Source: Acidobacteriota bacterium (GTDB lineage Bacteria > Acidobacteriota > Terriglobia > Bryobacterales > Bryobacteraceae). Taken from it: a stretch of DNA of 64,000 bases. The DNA lies in contig VFZY01000002.1 of assembly GCA_016870915.1 (NCBI GenBank), positions 1 to 64,000 on the forward strand, read 5' to 3'. Both the position numbers and the translations under genes were made by a program. Below the pieces are notes generated by a model that was not told the DNA's origin, did not search any database, and saw only the letters and a list, made by a program, of their open reading frames with translations. This document shows positions 1 through 8,057 of the stretch, one piece after another; the first letter of the stretch is position 1; the number at the start of each line of letters is the position of its first letter.

Positions 1-162
1 GCAAAACCGTGGGAGCCGGAGGGAGCCCGTTCTTGTTGCGAGTCTGAGAATTCACGCTGATTCCTATTCTCGCCCTGCTCAGTAATTAAGGCCAGGGGAG
101 TTGTCTCAGCTATGTTGGCACGGAGGGCAGCATCTCTCTTGCGATATCCACCTGGCACCACC

Positions 163-411
163 TTAGTCTTCATGCTTGAAGTCGGTGATGCGAACGCCCA
201 TGATGTCTTCGATGATGACGATCTCACCGTAGCCGATCACTCGGCCGCCCACCATGATGTCCACGTTCTCGCCCGCCGACCGGTTCATTCTGAACACGTT
301 GCCCGTGTCCAGTTCGAGGATCTGCCGGATGGACAGAGTCTTCCTGTCCAACTCGACGTCCACGTCAATGGGGACCTCGGCGAACGGGCCGATCTCTTCA
401 AGGCAGGTCAT
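163..411 (-). CDS. fliN: Flagellar motor switch protein FliN (short, SpoA core only)
   Basis: FliN forms the lower part of the flagellar C-ring and helps switch rotation and dock export cargo. The 82-residue product is almost entirely one SpoA/surface-presentation domain: an acidic N-terminus (TCLEEIGPFAEVPIDVDVEL), then the typical GNVFRMNR and VGGRVIGYGEIV segments and a VRITD end. Family members are usually 100-150 residues, so the N-terminal extension is missing. I chose the ATG at 411. A TTG at 420 in the same frame would add three residues, but a likely sigma-28 promoter would start transcription only about 10 bases before it. The gene lies downstream of flgE on the same strand. Function is secure; the exact start is not. 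Confidence 0.88.
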   Translation of the reverse strand: MTCLEEIGPFAEVPIDVDVELDRKTLSIRQILELDTGNVFRMNRSAGENVDIMVGGRVIGYGEIVIIEDIMGVRITDFKHED

Positions 412-435
412 GGCGGACAACGTTTCTCAGTCAAG

Positions 436-463
436 CAATCGGCGCACGATCCGCCGGACTTTA
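436..463 (-). promoter_or_regulatory. Candidate sigma-28 (FliA-type) promoter for fliN
   Basis: On the minus strand TAAA (463-460) is followed after 16 bases by GCCGATTG (443-436). The flagellar sigma-28 consensus is TAAAGTTT, 11 bases, GCCGATAA, which corresponds to TAAA with 15 bases. The -10 matches six of eight bases, and the -35 begins TAAAGT. The predicted start near 429 leaves a leader of about 18 bases before the fliN ATG. It sits in the 76-base gap between flgE and fliN, so fliN may be transcribed separately as well as by readthrough. This rests on sequence match only. Confidence 0.5.
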
Positions 464-496
464 GTGGAACACCTTAGAAAGGCTTATCCTGCCGCT

Positions 497-1741
497 CTAC
501 CTCTTGAGGTTGATCGTCTCCTGGCTGATCTCATCCACGGTCGTCACCACGCGGGTGTTCGCCTGATAGCCGCGCTGAAACACGATCAGGTTGGTGAACT
601 CACGCGCAATGTCCACGGTCGACGATTCAATGGCGCCCCCCAGAATCGTCCCGCGGCCGCCCGAGTTCGGCACGCCGATCGCGGGCAACGCGCTCCGCGC
701 GCTCAACTGATAGTTGTTGTCGCCCACCGCCACCATCGATTCCGGGTTGCGAATCGATGCCATCGCCAACTGCCCCACCATCGTCTGCGAACCGTTGGTG
801 TACTGCGCCAGGATCGCTCCGCCATCGCCCAAACCCACCCGGATCAACTGCGCCGCGGGGGAGCCGTTCTGTGAGTTGGCCGACACCGCCGAGGGTTGCG
901 AATACTGCGTCAGGCGCGGGGTCGTCCGGTTGAACAGGTTCCAGGTCACCGTCTGTGACGCCGCTCCGTTGTTGTAACCCGAGATCGTGATCGCCGGCAT
1001 GGGGTCCGTGAGCGTGGGCGCGGTCATCCGGCCACTGGAGTCGAAGGAAATCGAGCCCGTCACTGGAGCCACCGGCGAGCTTACATCCGAGTTCGGAATC
1101 GAAATCGAGTAGTCCCACTGGTTCGCCGTCGAAGACTTCGTGAAGTTCACGCTCACCACGTGCGATTGCCCCAGCGAGTCGAAGATTTCAATCGATGTCG
1201 AGAACTGGTCCGGGGGCGGCCCCGCGGTCGCCGCCGCGTTCAGGTTCAGGTCAACGCTCAGATCCGTTGTCGCCACCGGCGGCCGCAGCGAACCCACCGG
1301 CACCACCACATCGGAAACCGGCAGGTTGGTGTTCACAACCCCTCCCTGCTCCGACCATCCGAGAACCCTGTGTCCCTTGGCCGTCAACAGATTGCCGGCC
1401 TTGTCCACAACCAACTGCCCACCGCGGGTGTACAGCGTCGCGCCAGCCGGGCTTTTCACCACCAGAAAGCCGTCTCCCTGGATCGCCGCGTCCAGCGTTC
1501 CGTTTGACGCGTGAATGGCGCCCTGCGTGAACTGGCGCAGTGTCACCGGCCGGGCCACACCGAAACCCACCTGGGTTTCGCCCAGCGCCGTACCCACCGA
1601 CTGCGTCACCAGATCCGCGAACGAAATCGCGCTCGCCTTGAAGCCCGGCGTGTTCAGGTTCGCCAGATTGTTGCCCACCACATCGACGGCGGTGGAATGC
1701 GCCCCAAGGGCTGAAAGTGCGGTTGAAAACGAAGTAAACAT
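497..1741 (-). CDS. flgE: Flagellar hook protein FlgE
   Basis: FlgE polymerises into the curved hook that joins rod and filament outside the cell. The 414-residue protein begins with the conserved rod/hook N-terminal heptad region and the motif NNLANLNTPGFKASAISFADL (residues about 24-44). It has a variable D1/D2 middle and ends with the family C-terminal coiled region, EFTNLIVFQRGYQANTRVV and DEISQETINLKR. Its length is typical. It follows flgD after 30 bases on the same strand, the usual flgD-flgE order, in which the FlgD cap guides FlgE assembly. The ATG at 1741 gives the expected short hydrophobic N-terminus. Confidence 0.97.
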   Translation of the reverse strand: MFTSFSTALSALGAHSTAVDVVGNNLANLNTPGFKASAISFADLVTQSVGTALGETQVGFGVARPVTLRQFTQGAIHASNGTLDAAIQGDGFLVVKSPAGATLYTRGGQLVVDKAGNLLTAKGHRVLGWSEQGGVVNTNLPVSDVVVPVGSLRPPVATTDLSVDLNLNAAATAGPPPDQFSTSIEIFDSLGQSHVVSVNFTKSSTANQWDYSISIPNSDVSSPVAPVTGSISFDSSGRMTAPTLTDPMPAITISGYNNGAASQTVTWNLFNRTTPRLTQYSQPSAVSANSQNGSPAAQLIRVGLGDGGAILAQYTNGSQTMVGQLAMASIRNPESMVAVGDNNYQLSARSALPAIGVPNSGGRGTILGGAIESSTVDIAREFTNLIVFQRGYQANTRVVTTVDEISQETINLKR

Positions 1742-1771
1742 GAATGATTCTCCTGAAAAATAATGACTTTT

Positions 1772-2107
1772 CTACGCTCCCGGACGCGGCGCCGGCGCCG
1801 CCGGCTGCTGTCCGCCCAGGCTTTTCTCGATCGACGCGAGGCTTTTTCGCATCTCGAGCATCTGTTCAACGCCCGAAAACTGCGTCAATTGGCTCACAAA
1901 CTGGATCGGATCGGCCGGTGTGAGCGGATTCTGGTTCTGAATCTGAGCCACCAGGAGCTTGAGGAACATCTCCTTGCTCTGGGCGCCGTCGCCGCCCTCG
2001 GCCCGGGCCGCCAGCTCCGGCGGATTCACCTGCTCCCCCCGCGTTACTCGCTGGTGCTGACTGAGCCAATCGGGCGGCGCGGCGGCTGCCGAAATCGTGT
2101 TTGTCAT
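1772..2107 (-). CDS. flgD: Flagellar hook capping protein FlgD (minimal form)
   Basis: FlgD caps the growing hook and is released when the hook is complete. The 111-residue product carries the conserved N-terminal capping motif FLKLLVAQIQNQNPLTPADP followed by the QFVSQLTQFSGVEQM segment (residues about 48-82). It then ends in a short Ala/Pro tail. The C-terminal FlgD Ig-like/tudor domain of the longer enterobacterial form (about 230 residues) is absent. I chose the ATG at 2107 because an AGGGAG ribosome binding site lies just upstream; the open frame extends further but into fliK. It sits five bases from fliK and ahead of flgE. Confidence 0.92.
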   Translation of the reverse strand: MTNTISAAAAPPDWLSQHQRVTRGEQVNPPELAARAEGGDGAQSKEMFLKLLVAQIQNQNPLTPADPIQFVSQLTQFSGVEQMLEMRKSLASIEKSLGGQQPAAPAPRPGA

Positions 2108-2112
2108 GTTGG

Positions 2113-3018
2113 TTATCTCCCTGCCTGCGTCGTGAAGGACTTTTCCAGTTCCTCCACCCACTGCGGCCTTCGCCGCTTATCTTCCTGATACTGCTGCTGT
2201 TGGTTGCGGGCATCCTGAGCGTCTCCGCCCCGTCCGCGCCCCCGTTCGTCGGCGAACTCGGCGTCACCCCGGGCCGCCAGCGGCGCCAGGTCAATCCCGG
2301 AGCCCGCTTCCGGGGTCCAGGCCTCAGTCCGGTACCCCACGCTCTCCAACCTCTCCACCAGGTCGCCAATCGACCTCTGCATCTCCCCCGCCAAACCCTG
2401 ATCCGGGGTCCGGACCGCCACCTGCACACGGCCGTCCCGTTCCTGCAACACCAAGTCGACGGGCTTCATCGGCGCCGCTTCCACACCCTGCACAGGCTCC
2501 GGCGCCGCGACGCGAACCGTAATCTCCCGCGCCTGCGAAGCCTGGCCGGCCGGCCGCACCTCCGCCACCTGCAGCGGCGCCTCCACCCGGGCCGCTTCCA
2601 CCCGCACCGGTTCGGGAGCCGGGGCTGCCGGCGCGGCTACCGGAGCGGCCTCGCCCACCGGAGCCACCCGGACAGCTACCGATTCAGACACCACAGGATC
2701 GGACGTTTGGGTTGGTTCCGCGGCGCGGACCGGGACCTCTTCCGCCCGGTTCCGATCCCTCCGCTCCAGCACCTGTTCCGGCGCCCTAACTGCTTGAATC
2801 CGAGGAGTTTCGCCGCTTTCAGGTTCGTTCCTCGCAAAGTCCCGGCCCGCCGCCAGCCGCACCTCCGCCTTTCGATCCCCGGCCGGACGCTCGGGGCGCA
2901 CGGCGTGCTCAACCGGCACCACCGGGGCATCCGCCGGTTCACGCACTTCCAGACGAGCCGCAAAGGCCGTTTCCGCCCCTTCCACAGGCGGCGCCGGTTG
3001 CGCTTCAATCATCGGCAT
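2113..3018 (-). CDS. fliK: FliK-like hook-length control protein, C-terminal part
   Basis: FliK measures hook length and switches export specificity. This 301-residue product is Pro/Ala/Val-rich for about 190 residues, as in FliK linkers. It then has a FliK-type C-terminal domain: MKPVDLVLQERDGRVQVAV and GEMQRSIGDLVERLESVGYR (about residues 190-245). A charged, Gln-rich tail follows. The ATG at 3018 has only a weak ribosome binding site. The frame is continuous with the upstream open frame 3031-3528 except for one TAG at 3033-3031, four codons before this ATG. The two pieces are therefore probably one gene of about 470 codons interrupted by an amber codon. Position before flgD supports the call. 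Confidence 0.75.
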   Translation of the reverse strand: MPMIEAQPAPPVEGAETAFAARLEVREPADAPVVPVEHAVRPERPAGDRKAEVRLAAGRDFARNEPESGETPRIQAVRAPEQVLERRDRNRAEEVPVRAAEPTQTSDPVVSESVAVRVAPVGEAAPVAAPAAPAPEPVRVEAARVEAPLQVAEVRPAGQASQAREITVRVAAPEPVQGVEAAPMKPVDLVLQERDGRVQVAVRTPDQGLAGEMQRSIGDLVERLESVGYRTEAWTPEAGSGIDLAPLAARGDAEFADERGRGRGGDAQDARNQQQQYQEDKRRRPQWVEELEKSFTTQAGR

Positions 3019-3030
3019 TTCCGCTGCCTG

Positions 3031-3528
3031 CTAAAGGCGTTGGGGAGCTATCGGCCGCTCCGCTCCGGGTTCCGGCGCTGGTGCGGCCACCGGAACCGGC
3101 GCCACAGCCGTCCCGTACACCGCCTCGACCCTGGGAGGTTCCTGTTTAGCAGACTCAACCGCCTCCCTGCCATCCATCTCCCGGCTTTCTACCGGCTCCG
3201 TCTCACAGCAGGAAACCGCAATCTCCAGCTCCACCGGAAGCCGCGGAAGCGGTACCGGCTGCGGCACCACCACCGGCACGGGCACCGGAACCGGCAGCGC
3301 ATTCCACGACGCTTCGCGTTCCTGCTGGCCGCCCTGCTCACGCTCCGGCTCCAGTTCCGGCTTTGGTTCCGTTTCCCTCTGTGGCCAAGCCGACGCCTCT
3401 TCCCCGATGAGAGCCCCCAGCAGCGCCGCAAAGAGTGCGTCCGGCGAGGCTTGGCCGCCGGCAGGCGCAGCGCCAAACCCGGCGGCCGGCATCCCGGCTG
3501 GGAGGCCGGAATCGAGGAACGAGATCAT
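3031..3528 (-). CDS. FliK-like protein, N-terminal part (ends at in-frame TAG)
   Basis: The 165-residue product starts MISFLDSGLPAGMPAAGFG, has an Ala/Gly-rich head with a short helical stretch (DALFAALLGALIGEEAS), then a Glu-rich and Pro/Val-rich linker. Its low-complexity end (VAPVPVAAPAPEPG) matches the composition of the next open frame, which continues in the same frame after a single TAG. I read it as the N-terminal export and ruler region of FliK. The ATG at 3528 is preferred over a TTG at 3579. If the stop is real, translation of the C-terminal part depends on reinitiation, suppression or coupling. No domain outside FliK-like low complexity is recognisable, so the assignment rests on continuity and position. 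Confidence 0.55.
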   Translation of the reverse strand: MISFLDSGLPAGMPAAGFGAAPAGGQASPDALFAALLGALIGEEASAWPQRETEPKPELEPEREQGGQQEREASWNALPVPVPVPVVVPQPVPLPRLPVELEIAVSCCETEPVESREMDGREAVESAKQEPPRVEAVYGTAVAPVPVAAPAPEPGAERPIAPQRL

Positions 3529-3671
3529 GCGGACGGCGGGAGCAGTTCGGTGGCCAATTGAGGCAGCCACGATTTTCAATCACTTAGCGGGAGCGGGTGG
3601 GGACAAGAAGTCGCCGATCCGGCCCATGCGGCAGGAAAGTGCCGTCGAAGCGCACGGCGGCATATTAGTCC

Positions 3672-3697
3672 ATATCGGTGATTCTTCAGGAACTTGA
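3672..3697 (-). promoter_or_regulatory. Weak candidate sigma-28 promoter for fliK-flgD-flgE
   Basis: In the divergent region between fliK and flgF the minus strand reads TCAAGTTC, ten bases, ACCGATAT. This is six of eight at each box of the sigma-28 consensus, with spacing one base short of the usual 11. It points toward fliK. The match is weaker than the one before fliN and could be chance. Confidence 0.25.
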
Positions 3698-3741
3698 GCG
3701 CAGCCGCCCGTTCGGCCACAAAAATGCACGGTGGCCTCCCA

Positions 3742-4494
3742 ATGGATCAGTTCACCATTTCGGCCGCGAGCGGCCTGCGCGCCCGCATCGAGACTCTTGA
3801 GATGCTGGCCAACAACATCGCCAACGCCAATACGGCGGGCTTCAAACTGGACCGGGAGGGTTACGGCCTCTACCGGTCGGACGACGCTTGGGCTTCCCAT
3901 GTCGAGTCGCTCCCGGAGCCCGCCACACTGCCTGTGGTGGAGCGGCATTGGACCGATTTCGGAGCCGGAGCCATCCAGACCACCGGGGCACCGTTCGACT
4001 TCGCACTTTCCGGGCGCGGTTTCTTTGTGGTGGAGGGACCGGGCGGTCCGCTTTATACAAGAAACGGCAGCTTCAACCTGTCACGCGAGGGGGACCTGGT
4101 GACCCAGGATGGCTACCGTGTCCGGGTGCTGGACGCGCAGGGCCGGCCCGTCAAGCTTGACCGGTCGCGAAGCATTGATGTGGATCGGGACGGCGCGGTG
4201 AAGGTGGGAGGCCGGAGCGTGGGCCGCATCCAGATCGCCGACTTCGACGAACCAGCGGCGCTCTCCAAGAAAGCGGGAACCTATTTTCACATGCCGGACC
4301 CGGCCCGATTGCAGCCGCGGCCCGGAAAGGCCGAAGTCTATCAGGGGCGGCTGGAGAGCTCGAACGTTTCGGCGCCGGAGACCGCGGTGCGGCTGATCAA
4401 CGTGATGCGGCATTTTGAATCGCTGACGAAGGCGCTCCAGATTCACGGCGAGATGGGCCGCCGGGTGCTGGAAGAAGTGGCCCGTCCCAGTTAA
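3742..4494 (+). CDS. flgF: Flagellar proximal rod protein FlgF
   Basis: FlgF is a proximal rod subunit that spans the periplasm below FlgG. The 250-residue product starts MDQFTISAASGLRARIETLE, followed by NNIANANTAGFKLDREGYGL, the hallmark of rod/hook proteins. It has FDFALSGRGFFVVEGPGG and LYTRNGSF in the central domain and ends with the C-terminal coil VRLINVMRHFESLTKALQIH. Its length fits FlgF, and flgG lies next downstream. I prefer the ATG at 3742. Other in-frame starts are an ATG at 3724 and a TTG at 3694, but both add a non-conserved leader. Confidence 0.93.
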   Translation: MDQFTISAASGLRARIETLEMLANNIANANTAGFKLDREGYGLYRSDDAWASHVESLPEPATLPVVERHWTDFGAGAIQTTGAPFDFALSGRGFFVVEGPGGPLYTRNGSFNLSREGDLVTQDGYRVRVLDAQGRPVKLDRSRSIDVDRDGAVKVGGRSVGRIQIADFDEPAALSKKAGTYFHMPDPARLQPRPGKAEVYQGRLESSNVSAPETAVRLINVMRHFESLTKALQIHGEMGRRVLEEVARPS

Positions 4495-4519
4495 CAAGCA
4501 ACAGCCGGCAAGACCGACA

Positions 4520-4559
4520 CGGGGCGGCCTGGTTGCCTGAACCCCCTGAGGCTGCCCCG
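4520..4559 (+). other. Stem-loop between flgF and flgG
   Basis: CGGGGCGGCC (4520-4529) pairs with GGCTGCCCCG (4550-4559) over ten positions, including one G-U pair, around a 20-base loop. No T-run follows, so it is unlikely to be a strong intrinsic terminator. It occupies the only sizeable gap in the plus-strand flagellar operon and may act as an mRNA processing or stability element. Confidence 0.4.
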
Positions 4560-4606
4560 GCCTTTGCCAGCCAGAAAAAAACGAAAGAAACGATGGTTAT
4601 TCCTTC

Positions 4607-5398
4607 ATGATCCGAGCATTATTCAGCGGCGCCAGCGGCATGAGCGCCCAACAGACCAATGTCGACAACATCGCCCACAACCTGGCCAATGCCAACACGG
4701 TGGGTTTCAAGCAGCGCCGGGCGCAGTTCCAGGATCTGCTGTATCAGAGCCTGGTGCAGCCGGGCGTGGCGGCCGGGGCTCAGACTGTGGTGCCGAGCGG
4801 CCTTCAGATCGGCCTGGGGACGCGCACGTCCTCAAACGAGATCATTTTCGTGCAGGGCAGCCCGGTGCTCACCTCGAATGCGCTGGACCTGGCGATTCAA
4901 GGCCGCGGGTTCTTCCAGATCCGGCGCGCCTCGGGTGAAACCGCCTACACCCGCGCCGGGGCGTTCCACACGGACCGCGACGGCAACGTGGTCACCTCCG
5001 ACGGCGAGCCGCTCGAACCCACCATCACCATGCCGCCCGAGGCCCAGAACGTGCATATCGCGGCCGACGGCACGGTGAGTTACTCGCTGCCGGGCCAGCC
5101 GAACGCGCAACTGGCGGGGCAGATCCAGCTTGCCAATTTCACCAATCCGGCGGGCTTGAACAGCATCGGGCGCAACCTTTATGTGCCCACCGACGCTTCG
5201 GGTGAGGCGGTCATCGGCATTCCGGGCGGCCAGGAGGGTCTGGGCAGCCTGCAGCAGGGCTACATCGAACAGTCGAATGTCAGCGTGGTGGAAGAGTTCA
5301 TCAATCTGATTGTCAGCCAGCGCGCCTATGAGGCCAATTCGAAGGTGGTTCGGGCGGCGGATGAGATGTATCAGCAGGTGAACAATGTTACCCGCTAG
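4607..5398 (+). CDS. flgG: Flagellar distal rod protein FlgG
   Basis: FlgG builds the distal rod, which passes through the P and L rings. The 263-residue product has the classic start MIRALFSGASGMSAQQTNVD, then NIAHNLANANTVGFKQRRAQFQ. It also has the central LDLAIQGRGFFQI and AYTRAGAFH segments, and the C-terminal QGYIEQSNVSVVEEFINLIV with QRAYEANSKVV. The length is standard (about 260). The ATG at 4607 follows an A/G-rich stretch. It overlaps flgA by 14 bases, showing tight operon packing. Confidence 0.97.
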   Translation: MIRALFSGASGMSAQQTNVDNIAHNLANANTVGFKQRRAQFQDLLYQSLVQPGVAAGAQTVVPSGLQIGLGTRTSSNEIIFVQGSPVLTSNALDLAIQGRGFFQIRRASGETAYTRAGAFHTDRDGNVVTSDGEPLEPTITMPPEAQNVHIAADGTVSYSLPGQPNAQLAGQIQLANFTNPAGLNSIGRNLYVPTDASGEAVIGIPGGQEGLGSLQQGYIEQSNVSVVEEFINLIVSQRAYEANSKVVRAADEMYQQVNNVTR

Positions 5399-6287
5399 CG
5401 TGCTCGCGGCGCTCCTGCTGGCTGAGTGCCTGCGCGCCCCCGGGGACCGGATACGGGCAGGCGACCTGGCGGGCGCGTTGCCGGAGTTCGCCTCCGTGCC
5501 GGCCGGGACGGTGCTTGGGTTGGCGCCGGCCGTGGGGGCGCGGCGGATCTACCAGCCCGTGGAGTTGGAAGCGCTTGGACGGCTGCATGGGGTGAACGTA
5601 TCCTCTCAAGCCGCCATCTGTGTCGAGCGCCCGTCCCGCGTGCTCACACCGGCGGATCTGGCGGCCGCGCTGCGGAGCGTTCTGGGGGAGACCAGCGCCG
5701 GGATCGAGATTCTGGATTTCAGCCGGTTTCCGGTGCCGCCGGGCGCGCTGCTGTTCCCGAAAGCCGGCGTGGTGGCGATGGTTGGCCGGCCGGGCCCGAA
5801 GGCCAGTCCGGTGCTGTGGCGCGGCCAGGTGGCGGATCCAAGCGGGGGCACGGTTTCCATCTGGGTGCGGGCGCGGATTTGGGAAATGCGGAGCGAACTC
5901 CGGCTCCGAAAGCCGGTGGGGCCCCTCCAGAAGCTGGAGCCAGACGACCTGGAAGTGGTTGAGGCCGAGCGCTTTCCCCTGGACGCGCGGGCTCTGGATG
6001 CGCCTGAGGCCGCTCTGGGCATGCGGTTGAAACGGCGGCTGGCGGCCGGCGCGGCGATCCATGCCACGGCGCTCGAAGCGGCCAAGGACGTGGAGCGCGG
6101 CGACACGGTGCAGGTGGACGTGGAAAGCGGCCGCGCGGTTCTGCGGCTATCGGCGCGGGCGGAAACGGCGGGCCGGACGGGTGAAACAGTGATGCTCAAG
6201 AACCCGGCCAACGGGCAACGATTTCAGGGGCGGGTGGCGGCGCCCGGCAAAGTTCTGATTCAGGCGGGGGCTCGTCATGGCAGCTAG
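5385..6287 (+). CDS. flgA: Flagellar P-ring assembly chaperone FlgA
   Basis: FlgA is a periplasmic chaperone for assembly of the FlgI P-ring. The 300-residue product has a short Sec-type signal (LPASVLAALLLAECLRA) and a variable N-terminal domain. Its C-terminal SAF/FlgA domain begins near residue 165 (RKPVGPLQKLEPDDLEVVEA). The closing segment ETVMLKNPANGQRFQGRV is typical of FlgA, where the final strand carries the NxxSGK-like turn. It overlaps flgG at its start and flgH by 11 bases at its end, and flgI is one gene further on. Confidence 0.87.
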   Translation: MLPASVLAALLLAECLRAPGDRIRAGDLAGALPEFASVPAGTVLGLAPAVGARRIYQPVELEALGRLHGVNVSSQAAICVERPSRVLTPADLAAALRSVLGETSAGIEILDFSRFPVPPGALLFPKAGVVAMVGRPGPKASPVLWRGQVADPSGGTVSIWVRARIWEMRSELRLRKPVGPLQKLEPDDLEVVEAERFPLDARALDAPEAALGMRLKRRLAAGAAIHATALEAAKDVERGDTVQVDVESGRAVLRLSARAETAGRTGETVMLKNPANGQRFQGRVAAPGKVLIQAGARHGS

Positions 6288-6960
6288 ATGTCTGTTTCTC
6301 ACTCTTCTGGCCACGGCGCTGGGAGCAGCGGGAAAAAAGGACCAGCCGAAACTCACACCGCTCGAAGAGTATGTTCAGGCGGCCCGGCAGGCGGGCGTGG
6401 ACAACGTGGCCCGCACGACGCCCGGATCCCTTTACACCCCGGGAGGCCGCTTTGCCGACATTGCGCGCGACCTGCGGGCGAACCAGCCCGGCGATCTGGT
6501 GACCATCGTCGTCTCAGACCGCGCCTCGGCGGTATCGCGGGGGGCGACATCGTCCAACCGAAAGACGGAGGCCTCAAGCGGCATCCGGGCCGCGTTTGGC
6601 GCCAGGAAGGCGCCGTTCCCGGACCTTCTAGGTCTGGGAAGCGAATCGAAGATCCAGGGTGACGGCGAAACCAGCCGTTCAAACACCCTGACCACGACGC
6701 TTTCCGCCCGGGTGGTGGAGACGCTGCCGAACGGCTATCTGCTGGTGGAGGGCGTGAAGGACATCACGGTGAACTCCGAGCGGCAGGTGGTGACAGTGCG
6801 CGGGGTGCTGCGCTGGAACGATCTTTCGCCGGGCAATCAGGTGCGCTCGGACCGGATCGCTCAGATGGAGGTCCGCGTGAACGGCAAGGGCGTGGTGGGT
6901 GACGCCGTGCGCCGGCCGTTCTTCCTGTACCGCCTGCTGATGGGGTTGCTGCCGCTATGA
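6277..6960 (+). CDS. flgH: Flagellar L-ring protein FlgH
   Basis: FlgH forms the outer-membrane L-ring bushing around the rod. The 227-residue product contains the family core: GSLYTPGGRFADIARDLRAN, GDLVTIVVSDRASAV, the linker before NTLTTTLSARVVETLPNGYL, and VRGVLRWNDLSPGNQVRSD. It ends at a hydrophobic C-terminus. The usual lipoprotein box is not visible. The signal-like start is MAARCLFLTLLATALGAAGK, with the only nearby cysteine at residue 5, before the hydrophobic core. It may therefore be unlipidated, or the start may be misplaced, but the reading frame upstream lies inside flgA. Overlaps flgA by 11 bases and flgI by four. Confidence 0.93.
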   Translation: MAARCLFLTLLATALGAAGKKDQPKLTPLEEYVQAARQAGVDNVARTTPGSLYTPGGRFADIARDLRANQPGDLVTIVVSDRASAVSRGATSSNRKTEASSGIRAAFGARKAPFPDLLGLGSESKIQGDGETSRSNTLTTTLSARVVETLPNGYLLVEGVKDITVNSERQVVTVRGVLRWNDLSPGNQVRSDRIAQMEVRVNGKGVVGDAVRRPFFLYRLLMGLLPL

Positions 6961-8057
6961 AGAAGATCACGGGACTGGCGCTGGCTGCCGCCGCCATGCT
7001 GCAGGCGGCTTCCTCGGCCACGCGGTTAAAAGAGGTAGTGAGCTACGAAGGCGTCCGCGACAACCAGTTGATCGGCTACGGCATCGTGGTGGGTCTGGCC
7101 GGCACGGGCGACAAGCGGCAATCCGTCTTTCCGGCGCAGTCTCTGGCCAACATGCTGGAACGCATGGGGGTTCAGATCAACCCCTCGCAGATTCTGGTGC
7201 GCAATACGGCCGCGGTGATGGTTACGGCCACGCTGCCCGCTTTCGCCCAGCCCGGCACGCGCATCGATGTGACCGTGGGCGCGATGGGCGACGCGGCCAA
7301 CCTGCAGGGCGGGCTGTTGATCACCACTCCGCTTTCGGCCGCCAACGGCCAGGTTTTCGCCGTGGCACAAGGCGCGGTTGTGACCGGCGGGTTCATTGCC
7401 GGACGCGGTGGCAATTCGCAGACGCTCAATCATCCCACCGTGGGCCGAATCCCGGGTGGAGCGATTGTCGAGCGCGCCCCGCCATCGGTCACGCCGGGCC
7501 GCGTGATGCGGCTTCAACTTCGGCAAGCCGACTTCACCACGGCGATGCGTGTGGCCGAGGCCATCAACCGCAAGTTCGCCGGCACGGGCGATCCGGTGGC
7601 CAAGGCCGAGAATCCAGCCCTGGTGGAGGTGACGGCGCCCGCCGGTTTCGCCGCCCGGCCGGTGGAGTTCCTGGCAGCCGTGGAAGCCCTGACCATCGAA
7701 GCGGACCGGCCCGCACGCATTGTGATCAACGAACGCACGGGCACCATTGTGATGGGGAAGGAAGTGAAGATCTCACCGGTGGCGATCATGCACGGGACGC
7801 TCTCGGTTGAGATTCAGACCACGTTCGACGTCTCGCAGCCGGCTCCGTTCAGCGACGGCAAGACGCAGGTGGTGCCCCAGGTGGGGGTGGGCGTGAAAGA
7901 GGAAAAGTCGCGCAATCTGGTGCTCAAGGAGGGTGCATCGGTGGAAGAACTGGTGCGCGCCCTGCAGTCCATTGGAACCACGCCCAGGGACGTGATCGCC
8001 ATTCTGCAAAATCTGAAGGCGGCCGGCGCCCTGGAAGCCGACCTGGAGGTGATCTGA
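6957..8057 (+). CDS. flgI: Flagellar P-ring protein FlgI
   Basis: FlgI makes the peptidoglycan-level P-ring. The 366-residue protein has a Sec signal (MKKITGLALAAAAMLQAASS). It continues with the family core: VSYEGVRDNQLIGYGIVVGL, GTGDKR, ANMLERMGVQINPSQI, and the basic/hydrophobic DVTVGAMGDAANLQGGLL region. The C-terminal GASVEELVRALQSIGTTPRD is near-invariant in FlgI. Its length matches the family. It begins with an ATGA overlap with flgH and shares one base with flgJ at its end, so it is translationally coupled on both sides. Confidence 0.97.
   Translation: MKKITGLALAAAAMLQAASSATRLKEVVSYEGVRDNQLIGYGIVVGLAGTGDKRQSVFPAQSLANMLERMGVQINPSQILVRNTAAVMVTATLPAFAQPGTRIDVTVGAMGDAANLQGGLLITTPLSAANGQVFAVAQGAVVTGGFIAGRGGNSQTLNHPTVGRIPGGAIVERAPPSVTPGRVMRLQLRQADFTTAMRVAEAINRKFAGTGDPVAKAENPALVEVTAPAGFAARPVEFLAAVEALTIEADRPARIVINERTGTIVMGKEVKISPVAIMHGTLSVEIQTTFDVSQPAPFSDGKTQVVPQVGVGVKEEKSRNLVLKEGASVEELVRALQSIGTTPRDVIAILQNLKAAGALEADLEVI

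Noticed and set aside
3612-3619. GCCGATCC on the plus strand as a sigma-28 -10 for flgF
   Set aside because: There is no TAAA-like -35 at about 15 bases upstream.
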